Positions 34,980 through 44,695 are shown, numbered from the stretch's first letter. The stretch is 64,000 nucleotides of DNA from an uncultured Saprospirales bacterium (GCA_938008535.1 CALLKF010000114.1:1-64000); one strand, 5' to 3'. Translations and numbers: made by a program. The notes: generated from the letters alone by a model not told the origin.

Positions 34980-35360
34980 TTATTTTTTATTCAGATAATC
35001 GATGAATGAAATTAATTCTAAATTATCAAGATGTTTAAAATCATCAACATTATTTGTAAGCAAAGGAATTTTCACATAAATAGAAGATGCTGCAATAATT
35101 GCATCGCCTAATGACATTTTTTTGTGTTGTTTAAGTTGAATTGCTTTGTTTGTTATTTCTTCATTTAATGAAACTATTGATATATTATCAAAAAACAATT
35201 CCAAGTTTTCTTTATCGAAAGCTGTTAATTTGTTATAACCTAAAACTTCAATTTTAGAAATTACTGAAACCGAAACAATTTTCTCATTAGCTAAAAATTC
35301 AAGCAGTTTTATGTTTTCTGGTTGAGTTGCGTAAATTATAATGTTACTATCTAAAAGCAT
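34980..35360 (-). CDS. PIN-domain toxin (VapC-like)
   Basis: 126 residues with the PIN acidic residues: Asp4 in LLDSNIIIYA, Glu43 region in ISKIEVLGY, Asp in SLGDAIIAASS and Asp in NNVDDFKHL. PIN toxins of toxin-antitoxin pairs cut RNA, typically tRNA, when freed from the antitoxin. The antitoxin gene ends 5 bases upstream. AT-rich like its neighbours, so no compositional sign of recent transfer. Confidence 0.87.
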   Translation of the reverse strand: MLLDSNIIIYATQPENIKLLEFLANEKIVSVSVISKIEVLGYNKLTAFDKENLELFFDNISIVSLNEEITNKAIQLKQHKKMSLGDAIIAASSIYVKIPLLTNNVDDFKHLDNLELISFIDYLNKK

Positions 35361-35365
35361 TATGA

Positions 35366-35593
35366 TTAATCTCTATTGTACAAATTTTTGTCTGTTCTGG
35401 TTTCTTTTTGCCAAACAGAAGCATCTTCAATGCTGGAAATTCCACCGTTTTTAGAGATTTTTTGCAGATAAATGAATGGCGATTTTTTTGATGTGTTTTC
35501 AATATCAATTACCGAACCTTCTAACTTTTTTGTTAGTGCAATTATTTCATCAATTGCTGATGAATTTGGCATATCTAAAACTATCTTACTCAT
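35366..35593 (-). CDS. Antitoxin partner of the PIN toxin
   Basis: 75 residues from the ATG at 35593 (MSKIVLDMPNSSAIDEII); the ATG seven codons upstream has no support. The sequence is not clearly AbrB- or RHH-like; the short N-terminal strand and helix plus a toxin-wrapping tail (IEDASVWQKETRTDKNLYNRD, two parts) are visible. Position directly before the PIN gene is the main argument. A palindrome covers the start region (35592-35610). Confidence 0.72.
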   Translation of the reverse strand: MSKIVLDMPNSSAIDEIIALTKKLEGSVIDIENTSKKSPFIYLQKISKNGGISSIEDASVWQKETRTDKNLYNRD

Positions 35594-35610
35594 TATATAT
35601 GCAATATAAT
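35592..35610. promoter_or_regulatory. Palindrome at the antitoxin start (possible operator)
   Basis: ATTATAT (35592-35598) and ATATAAT (35604-35610) form a 19-bp dyad, overlapping the antitoxin start codon. This would suit autoregulation. AT-rich palindromes arise by chance easily in this DNA. Confidence 0.45.
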
Positions 35611-35648
35611 ACAAAAAGTGTAATTATACAAATAGAAATAATCTTGTT

Positions 35649-37073
35649 TTAAAACTCAGCGCTTTTTGGATAACGTGGAAATGGAATGACATCACGAATA
35701 TTGCTCATGCCTGTTACAAATAACACCAATCGCTCGAAGCCTAAACCAAAACCTGCGTGCGGACAAGTTCCAAACTGACGCGTTTCTAAATACCACCAAA
35801 TGCTTTCTTCTTCGATGCCAAACTGATGCGCACGTTTTTTTAGTTTTTCGTAATCTTCTTCACGTTGTGAGCCACCGATAATTTCACCAATGCCTGGAAA
35901 TAAAACATCCATGGCACGAACCGTTTTTCCGTCTTCACTCAACTTCATGTAAAATGCTTTGATATGTTCTGGATAATCTGTTAAAATAACAGGTTTTTTA
36001 TAGTGTTTTTCAACTAAATAACGTTCGTGTTCCGATTGCAAATCGGTGCCCCAATCTACAGGATATTGAAATTTCTTTTTTGCATTTTTCAACACTTCTA
36101 TCGCTTCTGTATACGTTAATCGCTGGAAATCATTTTCAGTGCAGAATTTCAATTTATCTAACAAACTCCAATCGCTTCTTTCGTTGGTTGGTTTTTGTTT
36201 TTCTTCTTCAGCAAAACGTGTATCTAAAAATTGTAGATCATCACCACATTTCTCTAATGCATATTTTATTAAGTATTTCAGGAAATCTTCAGCCAAATCC
36301 ATATTGTCCACCAAATCATTGAAAGCAACTTCAGGTTCTATCATCCAAAATTCTGCTAAATGGCGTGATGTGTTCGAGTTTTCTGCTCTAAAAGTTGGTC
36401 CGAAAGTATATATCTTAGATAAAGCCATTGCACCAAGTTCACCTTCTAATTGTCCAGAAACTGTCAAGTTAGTTTCTTTACCAAAGAAGTCTTGTGCATA
36501 ATCCACTTTTCCTTCTTCTGTTTTTGGTGGATTGGTTGCATCTAAAGTAGTTACGCGAAACATTTCACCTGCACCTTCTGCATCAGAACCAGTAATGATT
36601 GGTGTATGCAAATAATAAAATCCATTGTCGTTGAAATAATTATGAATAGCAAATGCTAATGCATGACGAATACGCAAAATTGCACCAAAGGTGTTGGTTC
36701 GCGGACGCAAATGTGCTTTTTCTCTTAAAAACTCAAAAGAATGTTTTTTCGGTTGAATTGGATATTTTTCAGGATCAGCTTCACCTAAAATAATGATCTT
36801 TTCTACTTTCAATTCTACTTTTTGATTGCCTTGCGAAGCAATCAATTTTCCATGGATTTCTAAGCAAGCGCCTGTATTTACTTTAGAAAGTATTTCATCG
36901 CTCACAGTTTCTGCTTCTACCACTGCTTGAATCACATTGATGGTTGTTCCATCGTTGATATTGATAAACGTTACGTTTTTGCTTTGTCTTTTGGTGCGCA
37001 CCCAACCGCGCACAACTACATCGCTGTCAATCTTTGCTTCTTCTAAAATCTGCTTGATATATACTTTGCTCAT
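35649..37073 (-). CDS. asnS: Asparaginyl-tRNA synthetase
   Basis: 474 residues, class II synthetase. The N-terminal OB fold binds the anticodon (VVRGWVRTKRQSKNVTFINI in two strands); class II motif 2 (TFRAENSNTSRHLAEFWMIE) and motif 3 (GFGLGFERLVLFVTGMSNIR) are intact. It attaches Asn to tRNA-Asn. A -7 box TATTTTTG lies at 37091-37098 on the minus strand, ending 17 bases before the start. Confidence 0.95.
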   Translation of the reverse strand: MSKVYIKQILEEAKIDSDVVVRGWVRTKRQSKNVTFININDGTTINVIQAVVEAETVSDEILSKVNTGACLEIHGKLIASQGNQKVELKVEKIIILGEADPEKYPIQPKKHSFEFLREKAHLRPRTNTFGAILRIRHALAFAIHNYFNDNGFYYLHTPIITGSDAEGAGEMFRVTTLDATNPPKTEEGKVDYAQDFFGKETNLTVSGQLEGELGAMALSKIYTFGPTFRAENSNTSRHLAEFWMIEPEVAFNDLVDNMDLAEDFLKYLIKYALEKCGDDLQFLDTRFAEEEKQKPTNERSDWSLLDKLKFCTENDFQRLTYTEAIEVLKNAKKKFQYPVDWGTDLQSEHERYLVEKHYKKPVILTDYPEHIKAFYMKLSEDGKTVRAMDVLFPGIGEIIGGSQREEDYEKLKKRAHQFGIEEESIWWYLETRQFGTCPHAGFGLGFERLVLFVTGMSNIRDVIPFPRYPKSAEF

Positions 37074-37090
37074 ACTTTAAAATTGAAGTT

Positions 37091-37098
37091 CAAAAATA
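37091..37098 (-). promoter_or_regulatory. asnS -7 element
   Basis: Minus-strand TATTTTTG matches TAnnTTTG; no TTG at the expected distance. Confidence 0.5.
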
Positions 37099-37256
37099 AG
37101 GTTTTTTATCAAGCATACAGAATACAGATTTTGAACTTGCTTATGATTTAATTGTGAGTTAATCTTAACAATGAGATTTACCTGGTTCTTACAAGTGCCA
37201 AAATCACTTATTTAATCGCAATAAATCCTTATATTTACGACAAAATTTTAATCAAC

Positions 37257-38207
37257 ATGAGTTATATTCCAGTATTAGATTTGGCTGATTATTTATCAGG
37301 TGATGAAGCAAGAAGACAAAAATTTATTCAGGGTTTTGGAAAAGCATATTCTGAAATCGGATTTGCTGCTATCGAAAATCATGGCATTCCGCAAAGTGTA
37401 ATCGATAAATATTATGGTTTAGTAGAGCAATTTTATGCTTTACCATTAGAAACCAAATTGAGCTACGAAAAAGTAGAATATGCCGGCCAACGTGGTTATA
37501 CTTCTTTTGGACGTGAAAAAGCGAAACAAAGCGAAGTGGCTGACTTAAAAGAATTTTGGCAAGTTGGACAATATATTGAAGATGGTGAAGTAATGCCTGC
37601 TGATGATTATCCAGATAATATTGAAGTTGCTGAATTGCCGGAATTTAATGAAACAGGCAGACAATTATACAAAAGCTTTGAAAATTCGGGCAGACATTTA
37701 TTGCGTGCTATTGCTGAATATTTAGGTTTAGATGTGAACTATTTTGATCCAAGAATTCACAATGGAAACAGCATTTTACGTGCTATTCATTATCCACCAA
37801 TTACGCAAGAGCCAAAATCTGCAATACGTGCAGAAGCACACGAAGACATTAACTTAATTACTTTGTTAGTTGGTGCAAGCGCAAGTGGTTTGCAAGTGCA
37901 AGATGTTGAAGGCACTTGGCACGAAGCACAAGCTTCGCCAACGCAAATTATGGTAAATGTTGGCGATATGTTGCAACGTTTATGCAACAATAAACTAAAA
38001 TCAACAACACATCGAGTGGTAAATCCACCAAGAGAACAATGGCACACACATCGTTATTCTATACCTTTCTTTTTGCATCCAAGAAGTGAAGTACGTTTAG
38101 ATTGTTTAGAAAATTGCATTGATAGTGAATATCCAATTGCATACGAGCCAATTACTGCAGGCGAATATTTAGATGAACGATTAAGAGAAATTGGATTGAA
38201 AAAATAA
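37257..38207 (+). CDS. Isopenicillin N synthase-like 2-oxoglutarate/Fe(II) oxygenase
   Basis: 316 residues. The N-terminal DIOX_N domain is at about 3-110 (FGKAYSEIGFAAIENHGIPQ); the double-stranded beta-helix holds the Fe(II) triad HxD in EAHEDINLITLL (near 196-198) and a distal His in TTHRVVNP (near 252), with Arg and Ser of RYSIPF binding the 2-oxoglutarate. It probably hydroxylates or desaturates a small molecule. It is the first gene of the run 37257-40775; whether it acts in glycan tailoring is only an inference from position. Confidence 0.87.
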   Translation: MSYIPVLDLADYLSGDEARRQKFIQGFGKAYSEIGFAAIENHGIPQSVIDKYYGLVEQFYALPLETKLSYEKVEYAGQRGYTSFGREKAKQSEVADLKEFWQVGQYIEDGEVMPADDYPDNIEVAELPEFNETGRQLYKSFENSGRHLLRAIAEYLGLDVNYFDPRIHNGNSILRAIHYPPITQEPKSAIRAEAHEDINLITLLVGASASGLQVQDVEGTWHEAQASPTQIMVNVGDMLQRLCNNKLKSTTHRVVNPPREQWHTHRYSIPFFLHPRSEVRLDCLENCIDSEYPIAYEPITAGEYLDERLREIGLKK

Positions 38208-38226
38208 ATTAGCTAATTATTTATTT

Positions 38227-38979
38227 ATGCCTTCGACTTTATCAATAAAATTGGGTGATTTTTTGTACAAGAACTTGTTTCCTGTTTACAATCTGATTTA
38301 TCCAATTTTTAAAAAAAATCAAGATAAACATGAAATTGCTTTATTGAATAAATACATAAAAAAAGGCGATGTTGTGTTGGATATTGGCGCAAACATTGGC
38401 TTCTACACCAAAATATTGTCTGAATTAGTTGGTGAAACTGGGAAAATTTATGCATTTGAACCAGACAAAAAAAACTTTTCGCATTTACAAAAAAATGCCG
38501 GCAATTTAAAAAATGTTGACCTGATCAACAAAGCAGTAAGCGATAAAACCGGAACGATTACTTTGTATCAATCTGACTTATTAAACGTAGATCATAAAAC
38601 ATACGAAACAAAAGATTTTACGTCAAAAACAGAAATTGATTGTGTTGCAATGGACGATATTATTCCAAATAAAAAAGCAGATTTCATTAAAATAGATATT
38701 CAGGGTTTTGAATACTTTGCGTTTCAAGGAATGAAAGAAATTTTTAAGCAAAATGAAGACTTAAAGATTATTGCAGAACTCTATCCGTATGGCTTAAATA
38801 ATTCAGGTGTTAAAGTAGATGAGTTTGTTTCTTTCTTGCGAAACAGCGATTTATATATTTATAAAATGTCAGAAAATACTTTAACGATTCTAACAGATGA
38901 TGATGTAAAACAATTGAATACTGAAAATTACAGAATTCATATCGTCGATATTTTATTGAGTAAAAAACCAATTGTATGA
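38227..38979 (+). CDS. FkbM family methyltransferase
   Basis: 250 residues. The SAM motif is VVLDIGANIGFYTKILSE at about 49-66 and the acidic strand end is YAFEPDKKN; FIKIDIQGFEYFAFQG is the FkbM signature (Methyltransf_21). FkbM members O-methylate sugars or polyketides. It is 19 bases after the oxygenase gene and overlaps the next gene by 4 bases (ATGA), so translation is coupled. A second FkbM gene lies at 40846. Confidence 0.85.
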   Translation: MPSTLSIKLGDFLYKNLFPVYNLIYPIFKKNQDKHEIALLNKYIKKGDVVLDIGANIGFYTKILSELVGETGKIYAFEPDKKNFSHLQKNAGNLKNVDLINKAVSDKTGTITLYQSDLLNVDHKTYETKDFTSKTEIDCVAMDDIIPNKKADFIKIDIQGFEYFAFQGMKEIFKQNEDLKIIAELYPYGLNNSGVKVDEFVSFLRNSDLYIYKMSENTLTILTDDDVKQLNTENYRIHIVDILLSKKPIV

Positions 38980-40775
38980 GTAAAAATAAAAAACCGTTAA
39001 CGCCAATAAAATCAACCACTAACGACACGGTAAGGAAGGCAAATGCTGACAAAAAAACGGTTACTACTTCTTCGTTTTCGTTGTTTGACTCGTTAGAAAA
39101 TCATTTCAATAACAAACAAACTATATACTTAATTGCAAGTGTTGTGTTGGCTGCAATCTTTTCTTATTTATGTTTTGATGTAAAAATTTCGTTGGCAAAT
39201 GACGATGCTTTATACATAGAAGCTGGTGCAAAATATGCGAATGCTTTTTTCAACCACGATTCATTTTATTTAGCAAATGCACCATTGTATCCAATGCTTT
39301 TAGGTTTAGTGATAAAAGTCGTTGGTGTGAAATTAATTACGTTGAAAGTATTTTCTGTAATACTATTTTGCGCTGGAATTGCATTTATTTTTTATGCTTT
39401 CAGAAACCGAATTCCGTTTATTATTTTAATTCCGACACTTTTATTAACTGCAATAAACTTTCCGTATCTAATGTACGCAAGTTTAACCTATTCGGAATGT
39501 TTGTACTTAGTTATTATCGGAATTTCATCGTATATTTTATTAAGAAGTTTTGAAAAAATTGAATCAACCGAATCGTTTTCGCAGCAATCCATTTTGCCAA
39601 TTATAGCTATTGGTTTCGCTGGTTTCTTATTTTTAATTACCAGAAATATTGCGGTAATCGCTATTGTTCCAATCGTCTTGTTTTTAGCTTACAGAATGAG
39701 ATTTATCGAGGCTGGTGCATCGATTGCAAGCTTTGGCGCATTTTATTTCTTATATAAACTAGCCATCAAAGTGATTTGGAAAATCGATGGCTCTCAATAT
39801 GCATCGCAAAGTGGAATTATCTTTAATAAAAATGCATACAATCCAAGTTTAGGAAAAGAAACATTTGGCGGTTTTATCACGCGTTTAATTGAAAATTCGC
39901 AAATTTATATTGGACAACGTTTTATGTATGTGCTTGGTTTTCGCGAAGAGATATCATCAGCAGTTGGAGCCGATGGAAACATCACAGAATATACATCCAC
40001 CAATAAATTAATTGCGCTTGCTTTCATTGGAATTGTTTTGGCATCACTTTATTACATGCACAAAAACAAACAATATGTATTGCTTTTTTCTACCTTATTT
40101 TTCTCGGTTTTATTAGGAACAACGTTTGTTGCGCTTCAAACTTCTTGGGGCCAAACTCGATTAATTATGGTGTATTTACCATTGATTTTATTTTCCATTT
40201 TATACCTTTTTTATGCTATCGGCAAAGAATACTCATTCCTTCAATTTTTATTGCCATCAGTATTTGTTGTTTTATATTTTTCGAGTTTATCAGCTACGCT
40301 AAAACAAGTGCAAGAACGCTATCCAGTTTTGCAAATAAACATGAACGAAGATCCAACGTATGGCTACACAACAGATTGGCAAAATTATATTAAAATGACA
40401 AAATGGTGTGCTCAAAACTTACCAAACGAAACCAAACAAATTGCTGTTCGAAAAGCGCCAATGTCCTATATTTTTTCAGATGGAAAAGAATTTTATCCAA
40501 TTTATAACACACCATATCAAGATGCAGATTCGTTGTTAACACCTTTCCGATTATCAAAAGTAAACTACATCATGCCTGCAAAATTGCGCGTTGTGCAAGA
40601 TCAATATATTGAAGGTCAATTCATTTCAACTGTACATCGATACATGGCATTTATTGCGCAAAAATATGGCGATCGCGCGTTTTCTTATGTACATCATGAA
40701 GGCGAGCAAGAAGAAGCTGTTTTGTATAAAATCAATTGGAATTACATCGATTCCATTAAACCATACCTTAAATAA
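38976..40775 (+). CDS. Multi-pass membrane glycosyltransferase (GT-C, ArnT/PMT-like)
   Basis: 599 residues with about eleven to thirteen hydrophobic segments. The first periplasmic loop holds LANDDALYIEAG, with the paired acidic residues typical of GT-C enzymes using polyprenyl-phosphate sugars (families GT39/GT83). The C-terminal ~150 residues, after the last membrane segment, form a soluble periplasmic domain. It likely transfers a sugar from a lipid carrier to a glycan or protein at the outer face of the inner membrane. Specificity cannot be read from the sequence. Confidence 0.75.
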   Translation: MSKNKKPLTPIKSTTNDTVRKANADKKTVTTSSFSLFDSLENHFNNKQTIYLIASVVLAAIFSYLCFDVKISLANDDALYIEAGAKYANAFFNHDSFYLANAPLYPMLLGLVIKVVGVKLITLKVFSVILFCAGIAFIFYAFRNRIPFIILIPTLLLTAINFPYLMYASLTYSECLYLVIIGISSYILLRSFEKIESTESFSQQSILPIIAIGFAGFLFLITRNIAVIAIVPIVLFLAYRMRFIEAGASIASFGAFYFLYKLAIKVIWKIDGSQYASQSGIIFNKNAYNPSLGKETFGGFITRLIENSQIYIGQRFMYVLGFREEISSAVGADGNITEYTSTNKLIALAFIGIVLASLYYMHKNKQYVLLFSTLFFSVLLGTTFVALQTSWGQTRLIMVYLPLILFSILYLFYAIGKEYSFLQFLLPSVFVVLYFSSLSATLKQVQERYPVLQINMNEDPTYGYTTDWQNYIKMTKWCAQNLPNETKQIAVRKAPMSYIFSDGKEFYPIYNTPYQDADSLLTPFRLSKVNYIMPAKLRVVQDQYIEGQFISTVHRYMAFIAQKYGDRAFSYVHHEGEQEEAVLYKINWNYIDSIKPYLK

Positions 40776-40794
40776 TTATTGGATAATACATGCA

Positions 40795-40828
40795 TTGGTT
40801 TCTTTTCTTTTTTTGAAGTATCTTTGCA
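40795..40828 (+). promoter_or_regulatory. Promoter of the second FkbM gene
   Basis: TTG (40795-40797), a 23-base spacer and TATCTTTG (40821-40828), ending 17 bases before the ATG at 40846. Confidence 0.7.
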
Positions 40829-40845
40829 ATTAGCACACTATATAT

Positions 40846-41697
40846 ATGAACATCGTTCTCAGAAATCTTCCTTTAACACGCATCAAAATATTTGGTGCAA
40901 AAATCCTATTGTTTTTTACATCCTTTTTTGTAAACACAAAAAAGAAACATCTTATAAAAAGAAACGACATCAATTTTGAAGTTGACTTAACAGAAGGTAT
41001 CGACCTTTCATTATATCTTTTCAATAATTTTCAGTCACATGTGTATGAAAATAAATTTGTGCAATTAAAAAATGATGATGTCATTTTTGATATTGGTGCA
41101 AACGTTGGAATTATGTCGTTGAACTTTGCCAACAAAGCACGCAACGGAATAGTATATGCATTTGAGCCAACGCATTATGCTTTGAAAAAATTATACAGAA
41201 ACTTAGAACTTAATCCAGAATTAGCAAAAAATATTGTGGTAACGAATTGTTTTGTTTCGGCTAAATCTGATGACAATCCAAATATCGTTGCCTTTTCATC
41301 TTGGAGTTTAACCAACAGAACCGATAGCGACCACGAACATCATTTGGGAACGCCAATGTCTGCTGATGGTGTGCCATCTATTACGATGGATGATTTTGTA
41401 GAAAAGAACAACATCACCAAATTAGATTTTATAAAAATTGATACGGATGGTCACGAGTTTGAAGTATTTATTGGTGCAAAAAAATCACTTCAAAAATTAA
41501 GACCGAAAATAATTTTCGAATTAGGTTTATATGTAATGACTGAGAAAAATTTTAGTTTTGATTTTTACGCAACCTATTTTAACGATTTAAATTATACGTT
41601 GTACGACTCAAGCAACTACGAAAAAATCACCATAGAAAATTATGCGAATCACTTGCCAAAATATGGCAGCATTGATGTTTTAGCTATTCCAAATTAA
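40846..41697 (+). CDS. FkbM family methyltransferase
   Basis: 283 residues. The SAM site is VIFDIGANVGIMSLNFAN at about 82-99, the acidic residue is in YAFEPTHYA, and the FkbM signature is DFIKIDTDGHEFEVFIGA. It belongs to the same family as 38227-38979 but is clearly diverged. The methyltransferase-GT2 fusion gene starts 9 bases after its stop, suggesting joint translation. Own promoter at 40795-40828. Confidence 0.85.
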   Translation: MNIVLRNLPLTRIKIFGAKILLFFTSFFVNTKKKHLIKRNDINFEVDLTEGIDLSLYLFNNFQSHVYENKFVQLKNDDVIFDIGANVGIMSLNFANKARNGIVYAFEPTHYALKKLYRNLELNPELAKNIVVTNCFVSAKSDDNPNIVAFSSWSLTNRTDSDHEHHLGTPMSADGVPSITMDDFVEKNNITKLDFIKIDTDGHEFEVFIGAKKSLQKLRPKIIFELGLYVMTEKNFSFDFYATYFNDLNYTLYDSSNYEKITIENYANHLPKYGSIDVLAIPN

Positions 41698-41706
41698 TTT
41701 GTAAAA

Positions 41707-43140
41707 ATGGAAATCTCAACACGTAAACACACCATTTTAAAGCACTTTGAAGCTGTTGCATCTAATTATTTGCAATATAGAAATCGATTTTCGTATTACG
41801 GAAAAGACATCATCAATTACCTTAATTTCTTTGTTAGCGAAACGGATAGTGTGTTGGAAATTGGGTGTGGTTGTGGTGAAACCATTCATGGTTTAAAAGC
41901 AACAAATAAAACTGGAATCGATTTTTCAACAAAGATGATTGAAGTGGCAAAAGCCAATTTTGCAGATGTTGATTTTTATGTGATGGATGCCGAAAACATT
42001 ACATTAGATAAAAAATTCGATGTTATTATTTTCAATAACATTATTGGTTATTTAGATAATATTCAGGATGTGTTTTATGCAATCAAAAAAAATTGCCACG
42101 AACACACGCGCGTTATCATTTCTTACTATAATCATTACTGGGAACCGATGCTAAATTTCGGCGAAACGATTGGTTATAAAAAGAAATCACCACAACAAAA
42201 CTGGTTGGATGCAAAAGACATTTCCAACCTTTTATATCTATCTGGATTTGAAACGTACCGAACAAACAAACGTTTATTATTACCGATAAATATTCCAATT
42301 GTTTCCTGGTTTTTTAATAAATATTTGGCAAAATTGCCTCTTATAAAATCGCTTTGTTTAAACCAATTTTTGTTTGCGCGTCCGTTTTTAAATTATAAAG
42401 ATGAAGAAGTAAATGAAAAATATTCGGTGAGTATTTGCATTCCAGCTCGCAACGAAAGTGGCAATATTGAAAACGCTATTTTGCGCTTACCTAAGTTTGC
42501 AAAACATCAGGAAATTATTTTTATTGAAGGAAATTCTTCAGATGATACTTGGCAAAAAATACAAGAAATACAGGAGAAATATCGTGATTCACACGATATA
42601 AAAATTGGCCAGCAAGACGGAAAAGGAAAAGGCGATGCAGTACGTAAAGGATATGCCATGGCAACTGGTGACATCTTGATGATTTTAGATGCTGACTTAA
42701 CGATGCCACCAGAAGAATTACCTAAGTTTTATAATGCGATTGCATCCGGAAAAGGCGAGTTTATTAATGGTTCGCGTTTGGTGTATCCAATGGATAAAGA
42801 AGCGATGCGGTTTTTAAATACTTTAGGAAATAAATTTTTCAGCAAAGTATTTTCCTGGTTATTAGAACAACCTATTAAAGATAGTTTGTGCGGCACCAAA
42901 GTGATGTTCCGAGAAGATTATATGAAGTTGATTGCCAACCGCAAATTCTTTGGCGATTTTGATCCATTTGGCGATTTTGATTTGTTGTTTGGTGCGTATA
43001 AACTCAATCTGAAAATTATTGATTTACCTATTCGCTATCGCGAACGCACGTATGGTGACACGAATATTTCGCGTTTCACCAACGGATTTATGTTGTTAAG
43101 AATGTGCTGGTTTGCTGCTGGAAAAATTAAGTTTTGGTAG
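41707..43140 (+). CDS. Fusion of a class I methyltransferase and a GT2 glycosyltransferase
   Basis: 477 residues. Residues about 1-225 are a SAM-dependent methyltransferase with LEIGCGCGETIHGL at 51-64, GIDFSTKMIEVAK and an IIGYLDNIQDVFYAI segment. From about 238 a GT2 domain begins: VSICIPARNESGNIENAI, GNSSDDTW, the DGKGKGDAV nucleotide-sugar loop and DADLTMPPEELP with the metal DxD-type motif, then GDFDPFGDFDLLFGAY. The GT2 half resembles polyprenol-phosphate or dolichol-phosphate mannosyltransferases, lacking C-terminal membrane helices. One chain may methylate and glycosylate the same glycan. A perfect terminator follows. Confidence 0.83.
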   Translation: MEISTRKHTILKHFEAVASNYLQYRNRFSYYGKDIINYLNFFVSETDSVLEIGCGCGETIHGLKATNKTGIDFSTKMIEVAKANFADVDFYVMDAENITLDKKFDVIIFNNIIGYLDNIQDVFYAIKKNCHEHTRVIISYYNHYWEPMLNFGETIGYKKKSPQQNWLDAKDISNLLYLSGFETYRTNKRLLLPINIPIVSWFFNKYLAKLPLIKSLCLNQFLFARPFLNYKDEEVNEKYSVSICIPARNESGNIENAILRLPKFAKHQEIIFIEGNSSDDTWQKIQEIQEKYRDSHDIKIGQQDGKGKGDAVRKGYAMATGDILMILDADLTMPPEELPKFYNAIASGKGEFINGSRLVYPMDKEAMRFLNTLGNKFFSKVFSWLLEQPIKDSLCGTKVMFREDYMKLIANRKFFGDFDPFGDFDLLFGAYKLNLKIIDLPIRYRERTYGDTNISRFTNGFMLLRMCWFAAGKIKFW

Positions 43141-43162
43141 AAATTTCACGCAAATAAAAAAT

Positions 43163-43195
43163 AAAAAAGACGCAAATAAATTGCGTCTTTTTTTA
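43163..43195. terminator. Bidirectional terminator
   Basis: Perfect 13-bp stem (43163-43175 with 43181-43193), loop ATAAA, with an A tract on the left and a T tract on the right, so it can work for both converging genes. Confidence 0.88.
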
Positions 43196-43227
43196 TAATT
43201 AAAATCTTGTGTCTACTTTTCTTGAAT

Positions 43228-44151
43228 CTATTTCTCTAAATCTTCTTTCGGCTTTTTCTCTTTCTTATTCGCGATGAAATATTTCAAGAAAATAACTTCT
43301 TTTTCTGAAAGGAAACGCCATTTTCCGCGTGGCACATTTTTCTTCGTTAAACCAGCGTATAATACTCTGTCCAACTTCGTTACTTCATATTCTAAATGCT
43401 CAAAAATACGTCTTACAATACGGTTTTTGCCACTGTGCAATTCAATGCCAACATATCTATCGTCGCCTCGTGGCAAGGTATATTCAACATGATCAACAGA
43501 TGCTTTGCCGTCTTCCAAAACCAAACCTTCTCTGATTTTTAGTAAATCTTTTTGATCTAACGGTTTGTCTAATTCTACCTGATATACTTTCGTTACTTCA
43601 CCACTTGGATGCGATAACTTTTGTGCCAGTTCACCATCATTCGTCAATAAAATAACACCTGTCGAATTTCTATCCAATCGTCCAACTGGATACAAGCGCG
43701 CATCTTTCACGGTACTTACTAATTCCATCACTGTTTTGCGTTCTCTATCGTCAGAAACCGTAGTCAAATAGCCTTTCGGTTTGTTTAGTAAAATATAGAT
43801 TTTGCGTTCGTTCTGAACTCGTTTGTTTTTAAATTTTACGATGTCTTTCGGCAACACTTTGTAACCCATTTCTAACACAGCCACATCATTTACGGTAACG
43901 TATCCAGCTTTAATATACTCATCGGCTTGACGGCGCGAACACACACCTGCATTCGAGATAAATTTATTTAAACGCGTTTCTTCGTCAGCTGATTTTTTTT
44001 CTACAGGTGGCGTGAAATTGCGAACAGCATGTTCTATTTTGCCGGCAAATGGGTCGTTATTCCTTTTTTCAAACTTCTTATTTTTTAGAAAGTTAGTTTT
44101 GTTGGGCGACGTCGACGGATTGATGGTTGTTCTCGATATTCTCTTTCTCAC
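43228..44151 (-). CDS. RluB/RsuA-type 23S rRNA pseudouridine synthase
   Basis: 307 residues from a GTG. A basic, disordered N-terminus (1-60) precedes an S4 RNA-binding domain (RLNKFISNAGVCSRRQADEY, about 61-80) and the catalytic domain with GRLDRNSTGVILLTNDGE (nucleophile Asp) and GKNRIVRRIFEHLEYEVTKL. It converts a uridine in 23S (RluB, E, F) or 16S (RsuA) rRNA; I favour RluB. Its 5' end overlaps scpB by 59 bases, a common arrangement of these two genes, and the start could be further inside. Confidence 0.88.
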   Translation of the reverse strand: MRKRISRTTINPSTSPNKTNFLKNKKFEKRNNDPFAGKIEHAVRNFTPPVEKKSADEETRLNKFISNAGVCSRRQADEYIKAGYVTVNDVAVLEMGYKVLPKDIVKFKNKRVQNERKIYILLNKPKGYLTTVSDDRERKTVMELVSTVKDARLYPVGRLDRNSTGVILLTNDGELAQKLSHPSGEVTKVYQVELDKPLDQKDLLKIREGLVLEDGKASVDHVEYTLPRGDDRYVGIELHSGKNRIVRRIFEHLEYEVTKLDRVLYAGLTKKNVPRGKWRFLSEKEVIFLKYFIANKKEKKPKEDLEK

Positions 44152-44695
44152 CTATTTGGTTTTGTAGTTCTTCAAATTCTTTCAATTTTGGTAAATCATC
44201 TAACGAATTGATGCCAAAATAGTCTAAAAATTGTTGCGTTGTTTTGTATAATAAAGGTTTGCCTGGCTCTTCGCTTCTACCAGCAATTTCAATTAATTCT
44301 TTTTCTACGAGTTTTTGTACCGTATAATCTGCATTCACACCACGAATGGTTTCTATCACGTGCTTTGTAACTGGTTGTTTATACGCAATAATTGCCAATG
44401 ATTCCAGTGCAGCAGTGGTTAAACGTTTCACCGTATTTCTATTTAAAAATGCAGAAACCGCATGATGATAATCGGCTTTGGTTAAAAACTGATAGCCACC
44501 GCCAACTTCACCTAATTCGAAAGGAAATAAATCATTGTTGTATTTTTCTTTAATAACGAAAATCACGCCTTCAATTTCTTCCGTTGTAAACAGCGTTTCA
44601 GTTTGTTTATTTAAATACGTTAATAATTCGTCCACTTTAATTGGACTTTCAGCAGCGAAAATGATTGCTTCTATATTTTTTTGTACTTCTTCCAC
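44093..44695 (-). CDS. scpB: Segregation and condensation protein B
   Basis: 200 residues from the GTG at 44695 (VEEVQKNIEAIIFAAESPI); the longer frame to 44791 adds hydrophobic nonsense. Two winged-helix domains are visible: the first to about residue 85 and the second with TTAALESLAIIAYKQPVTKH and TVQKLVEKELIEIAGR. ScpB joins ScpA and SMC to form the bacterial condensin. A -7-like TATCTTTA (44700-44707 reversed) ends four bases before the GTG. Confidence 0.93.
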   Translation of the reverse strand: MEEVQKNIEAIIFAAESPIKVDELLTYLNKQTETLFTTEEIEGVIFVIKEKYNNDLFPFELGEVGGGYQFLTKADYHHAVSAFLNRNTVKRLTTAALESLAIIAYKQPVTKHVIETIRGVNADYTVQKLVEKELIEIAGRSEEPGKPLLYKTTQQFLDYFGINSLDDLPKLKEFEELQNQIGEKENIENNHQSVDVAQQN

